Source: an uncultured Treponema sp.
Lineage (GTDB): Bacteria; Spirochaetota; Spirochaetia; Treponematales; Treponemataceae
DNA length: 64,000 nt
Assembly (NCBI RefSeq): GCF_946187725.1
Contig: NZ_CAMHSK010000011.1
Coordinates: 21,254-85,253, forward strand
Direction of reading: 5' to 3'
Under the pieces are notes generated by a model that searched no databases, was not told the origin of the DNA, and worked only from the letters and a program-made list of their open reading frames with translations. The position numbers and the translations under genes were made by a program. Positions 41,366 to 48,813 of the stretch are shown here, piece after piece (positions within the stretch are counted from its first letter, which is position 1; the number at the start of each line of letters is the position of its first letter).

Positions 41366-41426
41366 TGATAGTGTTACTATCACTCACTTTCAAAATTATG
41401 ATAGTGGTACTATCACTTTTTGTCAA
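41366..41426 (-). promoter_or_regulatory. Porin promoter with paired 17-base operators
   Basis: -35 TTGACA (41421-41426), 17 bases, -10 TATCAT (41398-41403). Two inverted repeats: TGATAGTGGTACTATCA (41399-41415) fills the spacer and -10, and TGATAGTGTTACTATCA (41366-41382) lies about 33 bases downstream, in the start region. Arms are seven bases and identical. Strong repression by a dimeric regulator is implied; the regulator is not identifiable here. Confidence 0.75.
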
Positions 41427-41539
41427 CAGATTAGAGCAAAAAAAGTTGAGATTTTAGGGGGAAATTTTGTACTAAAACGAAGAGTAAGCTGACATCGAAA
41501 CTCATCTGAGACTCCGTTGCAACCTGTGGGAGAAAAAAA

Positions 41540-41606
41540 TCTCCGCATACTTTCCACTTTCAATTTCCAATTTTCCGTTTTCCACTTTCCGTTTGGCATT
41601 TTTCCG
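41540..41606. repeat. Degenerate TTTCC/TTTCCAC low-complexity repeat
   Basis: Alternating TTTCCACTTT, CAATTTCC and TTTTCCG words between the porin promoter and DUF763. Possibly another short-unit dispersed repeat. The remainder of 41427-41620 shows only a short GGGAGAA/TTCTCC-like hairpin near 41530. Confidence 0.4.
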
Positions 41607-41608
41607 TC

Positions 41609-41614
41609 TATAAT
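41609..41614 (+). promoter_or_regulatory. -10 box of the DUF763 gene, leaderless arrangement
   Basis: TATAAT, then CTTCTC, then ATG 41621. The six-base gap has no Shine-Dalgarno. Confidence 0.5.
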
Positions 41615-41620
41615 CTTCTC

Positions 41621-42844
41621 ATGCTAAAACGCTCTGGCCACGCGGATTTGCCGCTCCATACAGGCACGGTCCCAAAATGGCTCGCCGACAGGATGAAACT
41701 TCTCGGAACTCAGATTATCGAGGCGATGCTCATCAATTTCGGAAAAAAAGAAGTTCTCACACGGCTTTCCGACCCGCTCTGGTTTCAGTCGCTTGGGGCA
41801 GTTCTGGGCATGGACTGGCATTCGAGCGGAATCACCACAAGCGTAATGTACGCGCTCAAACGAGGAATCAACGAAAGAGCGCGTGAATTCGGTCTTTGCG
41901 TGTGCGGCGGGCGCGGAAAATACTCGCGAAAAACCCCCGACGAGCTTTTGTATCTTGCGGATGCGACCGGTCTCGACGGGGCTTCTCTTGTAAATGCAAG
42001 CAAACTCACGGCGAAGGTCGATGGATGTGCGGTTCAGGACGGATTTCAACTTTACATGCACAATTTTATTCTGAGCGACGAGGGCGATTGGGTTGTGGTC
42101 CAGCAGGGAATGAACACGGCAACAAAAACAGCACGCCGTTACCACTGGTCTTCTGAAAATCTGCGTTCGTTCGTGGAAGAGCCGCACGCCGGGGTCATGG
42201 GCGAAAATCAGGGAAAGATTCTCAATCTCACGGACTCCGCTGCCAAAGAAACGCGCGGCACAATCCTCACGCTCACCCACGAAAATCCAGACAGAATGAT
42301 TCGGGAAATTGCAAAAATTTCAAATGAAAATTATGTAACAGAATTTGAACTCCGTAATGACAGGAATCTTGTGATGCCGGCGCATCATGAAGTGAGAGCT
42401 GAAGATGTTGATTTGAAACGGCTGGGTGCGGTGCTGGCTACGGCATATGAGAGCGACAACAAGGATTTTGAGTCACTGTTGCTCACACCGGGGCTTGGCC
42501 CACGCACGCTGCAGAGCCTCACGCTTGTAAGCGAAGTGATTTACGGCACGCCCAGCAGATTTTCTGACCCGGCGCGGTTCAGTTTTGCACACGGCGGAAA
42601 GGACGGCCATCCGTTCCCTGTTCCGTGCAAGATTTATGACGAATCAATCCGTGTGCTCGGAGAAGCAATCGAAAAGTCAAAACTCGGCTACAACGACAAA
42701 AGCGAATGCATCCGCCGTCTCAACACAACCGCCCGCCAAATCGAAGCAAACTGCGACCCAATCGCCGACTTCGACGCAACAATCGCCCGCGAAAAAGCCC
42801 ATAGCAAAGAATGGGGCGGCAGAACCTGCATGGACGATGTTTAA
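41621..42844 (+). CDS. DUF763 domain protein
   Basis: A 407-aa protein matching DUF763 throughout: KRSGHADLPLHTGTVPKWLADRM at the start, LGAVLGMDWHSSGITTSV, FQLYMHNFILSDEGDWVVVQQGMN, and LLLTPGLGPRTLQSLTLVSEVIYG near the C-terminus, where PGLGPRTLQSL resembles a helix-hairpin-helix. Best known from archaea and thermophiles; biochemical function not known to me. Single gene with its own leaderless-type promoter; a CACAGAT-type repeat follows. Confidence 0.82.
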   Translation: MLKRSGHADLPLHTGTVPKWLADRMKLLGTQIIEAMLINFGKKEVLTRLSDPLWFQSLGAVLGMDWHSSGITTSVMYALKRGINERAREFGLCVCGGRGKYSRKTPDELLYLADATGLDGASLVNASKLTAKVDGCAVQDGFQLYMHNFILSDEGDWVVVQQGMNTATKTARRYHWSSENLRSFVEEPHAGVMGENQGKILNLTDSAAKETRGTILTLTHENPDRMIREIAKISNENYVTEFELRNDRNLVMPAHHEVRAEDVDLKRLGAVLATAYESDNKDFESLLLTPGLGPRTLQSLTLVSEVIYGTPSRFSDPARFSFAHGGKDGHPFPVPCKIYDESIRVLGEAIEKSKLGYNDKSECIRRLNTTARQIEANCDPIADFDATIAREKAHSKEWGGRTCMDDV

Positions 42845-42846
42845 AT

Positions 42847-42950
42847 TCCTCACAGATTACACAAAGAAAAATTAGACGCGGATAAACGCAGATACACACA
42901 GATAAAAAAATAAATAATCCGCGTTTATCTGCGTCCATCTGCGTCAAAAA
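42847..42950. repeat. CACAGAT/GCGGATAAACGCAGAT inverted repeat
   Basis: CCTCACAGATTACACAAAG, then GACGCGGATAAACGCAGAT facing ATCTGCGTCC...ATCTGCGTC, an imperfect hairpin of about 29 bases per arm between the convergent DUF763 and isomerase-like genes. Related words occur at 31442-31509, 43801-43830 and 60128-60252. Confidence 0.7.
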
Positions 42951-43784
42951 CTATTCCACAATGCTTCTTACGAATTTAAGAGAATTCGGCACGTCCTTGA
43001 CACCCTCAAAAATCAGGTATGCGTCCGGGCACTCAGCTTTAATAATAGGAAGAAAATCCTTCCAGCCCATGAGGCCCGTTCCGAGCGGCACGATTTCAAG
43101 CTCGTCACCGTTTATGACATAATCTTTGAGGTGGAAGCCTGCGATTTTGCCCTTGAAGAGTTTGAGACAAGTTTCAAAAATCTCAGCGCGTTTTTCGTGA
43201 TTTCCGATGTAGAGATAATTGTAAATGTCAACGATGAAGCGGAAATTCTCCTGCCCCGGATCAATTTCATCGGCAAGGCGTTTGAGCATTTCCGGCTTGT
43301 ACATGCAGTGCCCCCACGCTCCTTCCAAAGCCATGCACACACCAGCCTCTTTTGCAACCTGCGGCATGGGCGCGAAAATCTTTTTGACTTCCTGGAAAGC
43401 CTCTTCTGTCTGATTTTTAGGATTGTAAGTCCATTTGTCATCGTTGTAGCTGCCAGTCTCACTTGCGACGAATTTTGCCCCAAATTCAGCCGCATGGCGC
43501 AAATGGTCAGCGTACTTTTCTGCACCAAGCTTTACCTTGTCCTTGTTTGAGTGAACAGGATTAAAATAAGCCCCCAAAATCGGAATCTCAACATTGTGCG
43601 AATTGAAACCCGTGCGTATTTCAGACACGACTTGCGGAGTAAGAGTGCCGGGATTTCCGTTCTGCCCTTCAACAGCCTTGGCAATAGCAAGCTGAACGCC
43701 GTCAAATCCCCAGTCATGAGCATTAGTGCCAAGCCAGTCAGCCGTTCCCTTTCCAATATCATGCGGTCGAATCAAAATCTTCAT
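42951..43784 (-). CDS. Sugar phosphate isomerase/epimerase (AP endonuclease 2-like TIM barrel)
   Basis: A 277-aa protein starting MKILIRPHDIG after GGAG (the frame extends to 43889 only through repeat sequence). It shows the xylose-isomerase-like barrel pattern: PILGAYFNPVHSNKDKVKLG, ASETGSYNDDKW, GVCMALEGAWGHCMYKPEML (metal-binding Glu), FIVDIYNYLYIGN (Asp), IAGFHLKDYVINGDELEIVPLGTG (His). These enzymes isomerise keto-sugars or dehydrate inositols; the substrate is unknown. Confidence 0.8.
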   Translation of the reverse strand: MKILIRPHDIGKGTADWLGTNAHDWGFDGVQLAIAKAVEGQNGNPGTLTPQVVSEIRTGFNSHNVEIPILGAYFNPVHSNKDKVKLGAEKYADHLRHAAEFGAKFVASETGSYNDDKWTYNPKNQTEEAFQEVKKIFAPMPQVAKEAGVCMALEGAWGHCMYKPEMLKRLADEIDPGQENFRFIVDIYNYLYIGNHEKRAEIFETCLKLFKGKIAGFHLKDYVINGDELEIVPLGTGLMGWKDFLPIIKAECPDAYLIFEGVKDVPNSLKFVRSIVE

Positions 43785-43800
43785 ATTAATCTCCAGGATA

Positions 43801-43830
43801 AGTAAACACAGATTAACACAGATTGACACT
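43801..43830. repeat. CACAGATTAA repeat
   Basis: Two copies of ACACAGATT in tandem followed by GACACTGAG, same family as at 31442 and 42847. Confidence 0.5.
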
Positions 43831-43947
43831 GAGAGAAAGAAAAATTTCATTTCAGAGTTTTGAATTTTCTGATTTATTGAAAGATTCAAACGCTTCTCAT
43901 ATGCAATTTCAAAGAAAGTATGCTAGAATATTTAGTAGGGGTATAAA

Positions 43948-44175
43948 ATGAGAAAAGAATTTTGTGAAAAAGACGGAATTTTGATTACTTATACTGATAC
44001 TGATGTTTGTTTTGAAGATTGCAAAACGGCAGAATCTATTCTGCTCACGAACGATGGCGAAGTTATACATTCCAATTTTGATTCAGAAAAAAATGAATAT
44101 TTCAAGAAGTACCTAAAACAAATTTATTCTTCGATAACAAGTTTCAGAAACTTGGATGCATTGGAGAGCGCATAA
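43948..44175 (+). CDS. Small protein paired with DUF4160 protein
   Basis: A 75-aa protein (MRKEFCEKDGILITYTDTDV start) with no domain I can name. AGGGG site upstream. Its stop overlaps the start of the DUF4160 gene (TAATG), so the two are coupled. The partner of DUF4160 is often a DUF2442 protein, but the match here is weak. Confidence 0.6.
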   Translation: MRKEFCEKDGILITYTDTDVCFEDCKTAESILLTNDGEVIHSNFDSEKNEYFKKYLKQIYSSITSFRNLDALESA

Positions 44176-44450
44176 TGCCAGAATATCTCAGAACCGCAGG
44201 TTATAAAATCTATTTTTGGTCAAATGAAACAGATGAACCTATCCATTTTCATGCCACAAAGGGTAATCCTTCTAAAAATGATACAAAAGTTTGGGTTTTG
44301 GCAAACGGTTCTTTCAAATTAGCTCACAACAAAGGCCAAATTCCAGAAAAAGATTTATCTCGTATTTTTTCTGCCATGCAGGGCTATTACTTTGACTTTT
44401 TGAATTTTTGGAAATCATATTTTCACACAGAAATCAAATTTCATGATTAG
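44175..44450 (+). CDS. DUF4160 domain protein
   Basis: A 91-aa protein with GYKIYFWSNETDEPIHFHATKG, the DUF4160 hallmark (Pro/Ile-His-Phe-His), and a C-terminal HNKGQIPEKDLSRI helix. DUF4160/DUF2442 pairs have toxin-antitoxin-like genetics, but no activity is established to my knowledge. Codon use is AT-rich and the pair is bordered by repeats, consistent with mobility. Confidence 0.72.
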   Translation: MPEYLRTAGYKIYFWSNETDEPIHFHATKGNPSKNDTKVWVLANGSFKLAHNKGQIPEKDLSRIFSAMQGYYFDFLNFWKSYFHTEIKFHD

Positions 44451-44455
44451 CTGAG

Positions 44456-44573
44456 TTTTTGCGTTCCCCGCCATACGGCGGGTCGCTATGTTCCGCACTT
44501 CCGCTTCGCTCCATACCGCAAGCGATACGCCTTCGGCGGGGCTACCAGCGCTAACGCTCGTATCCGTCAATTC
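44456..44573. repeat. GC-rich hairpin repeat cluster
   Basis: Nested inverted repeats: CCCCGCC/GGCGGG, GCGATACGCC facing GGCGG, and AGCGCTAACGCT. Clearly richer in GC than its neighbours and non-coding. Similar in kind to 20765-20850 and 23240-23330. It borders the IS66 remnant. Confidence 0.6.
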
Positions 44574-44759
44574 TAACCTTGCTTAGCTGAATCCATCCAT
44601 TCGCCACGGAACTGGAACGGTGTAATCTCTATGTTCCACGGGAGAAGTTTTTCCCAGTCTTCCTCGGTCTCAGCGTAAGGGGCTTTCTCGAACAGGCAGC
44701 GAAGGTAATCCTCAGGGGACTTGCCGTTGAACTTCGCGGTCTCTATCAGGGAGAAGAGG
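44574..44759 (-). pseudogene. IS66-family transposase C-terminal remnant
   Basis: In the minus frame ending with TAG at 44574 one reads LFSLIETAKFNGKSPEDYLR, then FEKAPYAETEEDWEKLLPWN, the conserved C-terminal element of IS66 TnpC transposases. Only the last 61 codons or so remain; the rest of the transposase and the terminal repeats are gone. The fragment joins directly to the 3' part of the collagen-like lipoprotein gene, whose frame continues into it out of phase. Confidence 0.8.
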
Positions 44760-47700
44760 AATTACATCTGCATCCTTTACAAAGAGTGACTGAAGCTGAA
44801 TTGTCGGGTCACCAGATTTTGGAGTTCGTTCATATACATAGCCAAAGAAAGATTTAGCAGTTCCATCATCATTCTTTGCATAGATAGAAGCTTTTGCAGT
44901 TGCGTAATCAGCTGCCTTTCCGCTTACACCACAAAGCTGACCTGTACAATAGTCTGTAAAGTCATCTTTTCCAGTAAGGTTGATGTAATAAATCTTATCA
45001 GTTGATTTTGGCTCAGTAACTGTGATATTAGCACCTGTAACTTCATACAAGCCGCTGTAAACGCTACCTTTAGTTACAGTAAATTCAATTTTTGAACCTA
45101 CTCGTGCATTTGTTGGAAGCGAAACATTGTAGAAATAAACACCTGCGCTCTTGTCCTGAACAAGGTACTGTTTATTTGAAGATCCGTTATAAGCAACGAT
45201 GTAACCTGAGTATTTTGTATCGCTTGCGTCTGTAGGCTGATTCTTAGCAAAGCTCTTAAGTTTTCCATCGAGAGTATAGTTCTTTTCTGCCGTAAGCTCT
45301 GCATAAGTTACTTCAAACAGAGTAAGGTATTCGTAAGCTTTAACTGCAGAGTTGTCATTTCCCTTTACAGCAATTGTATAAAGAGTAACATCGTCAGCAA
45401 GTGTATAAGTTTTAGCTTTTGTAAATTTTTCTGTATTTGTTGCATCAAATTCATTCTGTTTGAATGCACTTGTAGAATAATAAATTTCTGCACCGGCAGT
45501 TTCACAAGCAAAAGTAACTGTTGTGTTTACTGCATAGTATCCATTTACAGGGTCAGCAGATGCTGTTGCTGTTACAGTTTTTACAGGAAGTTCATCAGCA
45601 GCGAGTACAGAATCATCTGCATCAAGCTGTACCCAAACACTGAACTGGTATTTTCCAGAAGCATAAACAACAGGTCCGAGGTTGATTTTTTCAGCATTAG
45701 TTACAGCAGCAGGACTTGCACCAGCTGTGTAAATATTATCATAATTTGATGTATGGTCAGATGTTTTAGCTCTGAATCCACGGAGAAGAGTTCCGACACC
45801 AATGTACTCACGGAAGTCAACACAATAGCTCGGGATTTTTTTGAAGTAGATTTTTCTTGTTGCTTTTGAATCGTCTTTTGAAAAAGATCCAAAAGATGTG
45901 ACTTCTGTTACACCACTTGTCCCATAAACTTCACCAGCCTTTGCCCCCTTAACAGTTACAAAGTCTCCAACTGCATATGTTGGGTCTTCATCACCAATCT
46001 TTGTTCCGTAAATCTGAATTCCGGCATTTTTGTCCTGAATATAGATATATGGTTTTCCACTGCTAACCTTGTTTGCGGCAAGAGTTACATAGCCTTTAAG
46101 CTCAAGACCATCACCGAAAGATGCACCTTCTTTTCCATTAATAGCATCTACAGCTTTAGCAATGTTTCCATTCTCTTCAAATTCACCTTCTGCATAAACA
46201 ATTGAGCAGTCATAATCAACTGTTGTGACCTTTGACCAGCCGTTAGTTCCTTTTGCGATTGCAGAAAGTTTGAGAGGTTTTTCGATTTTGATTACTGCTG
46301 CTGATGTATATTCAGTACCAGCAGTGGCAGCATTAGATGCTGTAAGTTCTGTTGTTGTAGAATAGAAGATTTTTACTTCATCACCAGCTACTGCTGAAGT
46401 TGAAGCGATTGAAATAGTCGTTCCATACGGATAAAGACCTTCAACTGCTTCTGCACTTGGAGTGAATTCTGGCTTTGCTGGAACAGAAAGTACAACAAAT
46501 TTCCATGATTTCAACTCTGATTTACGATTGTTCAATTCTGCATAGGCGTAAAGAGTGCTGTTTCTTGTAATCTGGACTTTTTTTTGTGAACCAACATTCT
46601 TAAAACGAGCTTTATCAATATTTGCAGCGGTAATTTCAATGTCGCTGAAAACATATTTGATGGCAACGCCAGCAGTTTCACAAGAGAGAGTGACTGAATC
46701 ATTCTCTGCAATTCCGTAAGTTCCATCAGCGTTCTGAGTTCCGCCGTTCATTACGACAGATGCGATTGGTTTTTCTGTCGGAGTATCGTCAGTGCCATTC
46801 GTGCCGTCTGTGCCTTTTTCTCCATCGGCACCATTTGCCCCGGAACGAGCCAGAAGAGTCCATTCTGTTCCTGTGTAAATATATGAGCAGCCATCTGTCG
46901 TGTTAAAGTAAGCGTTTAAATATGAAGGATTCGCAATCTCATCAGAAGAAGCGAATGAACCACGCCATACAATGCTGATTCCGTCTTTTCCGTCAACACC
47001 GTCCTTGCCGTCAACACCGTTCTTGCCGTTGGTGCCGTTTTCGCCTTGAAGCCCCTGCTCGCCCTGCTCACCTTTGAGACCCGCAGTAAGCTCTTCGCTC
47101 GTGAAATTATTGTCAGCCATAGTTGTGGCACCGTTCGCCGTAACAGTGACATTCGAACTTAAAGAATGTACTGAATTTCCTTTTGTGGCGACCAACTGAT
47201 AGCCTTTTCCCGCAGGAACTCCAGAAATCGTGTAATTTCCGGCATCATCGCTCATGGCCATAAAACTCGTTCCCGCAACAAAGACCAAAAACCCTGTGTT
47301 TCCGGTCGGCGTGCTGTCAAGCGTGATTGTGCCAGTGATTGAACCTGTAGCGACAAGTTTCAACGCCTCGGCAATAGTCGTCTCAGCAGAGCGCACCACA
47401 ACATTCGTAAAGACAGCCCTTTCGCTCGAATAGGTGCTTGCCGCATAAATCGTGTAAGTTCCAGCCGCAAGATTTTCAAATTTATATGAGCCGTCGCTTG
47501 CAGTCACCGAGCTTGCAACAAGGCTTCGCTCGCCGCTCACAAGACTTCTGCTTGCCACAGACTGAGTTACCGCAGCGGTCGAAAGTCCGTCAGTCTTGTC
47601 GAGGGTAACGATGATTCCGCCGTTCGCATTTTCTTCAACATTAGAAAATGTGACTTTTCCAGAAATCGCACCAGTTTTTGCAGAAGCGTCCCCACCATCC

Positions 47701-47807
47701 GTCACATCAGACGAACAGGAAAGACTTCCGGCCAGAATCAATCCCACAAGCAGTACGCCAAGCAGCTTTGGGATTCCAAAAACATTTTTAAAAACCTGTT
47801 TTTTCAT
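44712..47807 (-). CDS. Collagen-like multidomain surface lipoprotein, 3'-truncated
   Basis: Lipoprotein (signal to LILAGSLSC) starting at ATG 47807 behind GGAGAA; about 1031 aa. Order: two carboxypeptidase-regulatory-like beta domains (about 45-245), a collagen-like Gly-X-Y tract (GEQGEQGLQGENGTNGKNG and on, about 250-282), a second short one (GANGADGEKGTDGTNG), chitobiase-like beta domains with SCETAGVAIKY and SCETAGAEIYYST repeats, and OB-fold-like segments (YVTLAANKVSSGKPYIYIQD). The last residues (LLPDRDREVQRQVP) come from the IS66 fragment read in another frame, so the native C-terminus is lost. Probably displayed on the cell surface; ligand unknown. Confidence 0.75.
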   Translation of the reverse strand: MKKQVFKNVFGIPKLLGVLLVGLILAGSLSCSSDVTDGGDASAKTGAISGKVTFSNVEENANGGIIVTLDKTDGLSTAAVTQSVASRSLVSGERSLVASSVTASDGSYKFENLAAGTYTIYAASTYSSERAVFTNVVVRSAETTIAEALKLVATGSITGTITLDSTPTGNTGFLVFVAGTSFMAMSDDAGNYTISGVPAGKGYQLVATKGNSVHSLSSNVTVTANGATTMADNNFTSEELTAGLKGEQGEQGLQGENGTNGKNGVDGKDGVDGKDGISIVWRGSFASSDEIANPSYLNAYFNTTDGCSYIYTGTEWTLLARSGANGADGEKGTDGTNGTDDTPTEKPIASVVMNGGTQNADGTYGIAENDSVTLSCETAGVAIKYVFSDIEITAANIDKARFKNVGSQKKVQITRNSTLYAYAELNNRKSELKSWKFVVLSVPAKPEFTPSAEAVEGLYPYGTTISIASTSAVAGDEVKIFYSTTTELTASNAATAGTEYTSAAVIKIEKPLKLSAIAKGTNGWSKVTTVDYDCSIVYAEGEFEENGNIAKAVDAINGKEGASFGDGLELKGYVTLAANKVSSGKPYIYIQDKNAGIQIYGTKIGDEDPTYAVGDFVTVKGAKAGEVYGTSGVTEVTSFGSFSKDDSKATRKIYFKKIPSYCVDFREYIGVGTLLRGFRAKTSDHTSNYDNIYTAGASPAAVTNAEKINLGPVVYASGKYQFSVWVQLDADDSVLAADELPVKTVTATASADPVNGYYAVNTTVTFACETAGAEIYYSTSAFKQNEFDATNTEKFTKAKTYTLADDVTLYTIAVKGNDNSAVKAYEYLTLFEVTYAELTAEKNYTLDGKLKSFAKNQPTDASDTKYSGYIVAYNGSSNKQYLVQDKSAGVYFYNVSLPTNARVGSKIEFTVTKGSVYSGLYEVTGANITVTEPKSTDKIYYINLTGKDDFTDYCTGQLCGVSGKAADYATAKASIYAKNDDGTAKSFFGYVYERTPKSGDPTIQLQSLFVKDADVIPLLPDRDREVQRQVP

Positions 47808-48009
47808 ACATTTCTCCATAGAGCAAAAATGCACCTGGAGCCGCCTAAATGCCGCTTTTGGTGCACAATCAATCCAGTATTTAATAGAGACAACTATCGC
47901 ATTCGCAGTGAGCCTGCTGAACAGGAAATTGTCTGTTAATAACAACTTTTTAATTATAAGACGAGATTTTTATTGTTCAAGATTCTGCGATTTAGAAGTG
48001 GAAAGTCCG

Positions 48010-48080
48010 CATATTTCTAATTTCTAATTGCTCATTCCACATTGCTAATTGCTCACTGCTACCTGCTAATTCCTACTTCC
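48010..48080 (-). repeat. Intergenic heptamer repeat
   Basis: Units TAATTGC/TCATTCC/TAATTGC/TCACTGC/TACCTGC on the plus strand, the reverse complement of the in-gene units at 17088. Immediately upstream of the -10 box of the RsmI-like gene. Confidence 0.75.
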
Positions 48081-48092
48081 GATTTTTTCTGC

Positions 48093-48098
48093 TATAAT
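48093..48098 (+). promoter_or_regulatory. -10 box of the RsmI-like gene, leaderless arrangement
   Basis: TATAAT, then ATCCTC, then ATG 48105. Same spacing as at 41609. Confidence 0.5.
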
Positions 48099-48104
48099 AT
48101 CCTC

Positions 48105-48812
48105 ATGCAAACAGCGTTGTATTTAATTCCCTGCCCTATGGGGGAAACTCCGAACGAACGGGTTCTTCCGGCTTATAATTTTGAGATTGTAAAGAATATC
48201 CGGCATTTTATTGTTGAAAGCCGCAAATCGGCGGTGAGATTTTTGATTTCGCTCGACAAGGATTTTCCCATCGACAGCTGCACTTTTACGGAATTAAGCG
48301 AGCACACTGACCAGAAAGCAGACCTTTCAAAACTTCTTCTTCCGCTCGAAAAAGGCGAAAGCATGGGCGTAATCAGTGACGCGGGATGTCCTTGCATCGG
48401 AGATCCGGGTAGTCGCGCTGTTGAGCTTGCTCAAAAAAAGAATCTTCATGTAGTGCCGCTTGTTGGACCAAATTCGATGATTATGGCAATTATGGCTTCA
48501 GGGTTCAACGGCCAGAATTTTGCGTTTAACGGTTATCTGCCTGTCAAAAACGGTGAGCGGGAAGGCAAAATCAAGCAGCTTGAAAACAAAGTCTGGAAGG
48601 AAGACCAGACTCAGCTTTTTATCGAAACGCCGTACCGAAACCAGAAAATGCTTGAGGCGATTCTCAAAACTTGTCGTGTTGAAACAAAGCTTTGCATCGC
48701 CACAGGAATCACTACTGCCGAAGAATCAATCAAAACAAAAACAATTGCCCAGTGGAAAAAAGAAAAGGCCGAAATCGCAAAGATTCCGACCATATTTCTT
48801 CTATATAAGTAG
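48105..48812 (+). CDS. RsmI-like tetrapyrrole-methylase-fold SAM methyltransferase
   Basis: A 235-aa protein: LYLIPCPMGETPNERVLP start, GVISDAGCPCIGDPGSRAVELA (SAM loop), VPLVGPNSMIMAIMASGFNGQNF and FIETPYRNQKML, as in RsmI, which 2'-O-methylates C1402 of 16S rRNA. It is shorter than typical RsmI and belongs to the sub-branch without the C-terminal extension, so the target is not certain. Start moved from 48042 to 48105 by homology and the leaderless -10. Confidence 0.82.
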   Translation: MQTALYLIPCPMGETPNERVLPAYNFEIVKNIRHFIVESRKSAVRFLISLDKDFPIDSCTFTELSEHTDQKADLSKLLLPLEKGESMGVISDAGCPCIGDPGSRAVELAQKKNLHVVPLVGPNSMIMAIMASGFNGQNFAFNGYLPVKNGEREGKIKQLENKVWKEDQTQLFIETPYRNQKMLEAILKTCRVETKLCIATGITTAEESIKTKTIAQWKKEKAEIAKIPTIFLLYK

Positions 48813-48813
48813 C

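Noticed and set aside
41205..41426. N-terminal extension of the porin frame (74 residues)
   Set aside because: It runs through the promoter, operators and structured leader; the signal peptide begins at 41204.
47808..47945. N-terminal extension of the collagen-like lipoprotein frame
   Set aside because: No ribosome site, and a lipoprotein signal starts at 47807 after GGAGAA.
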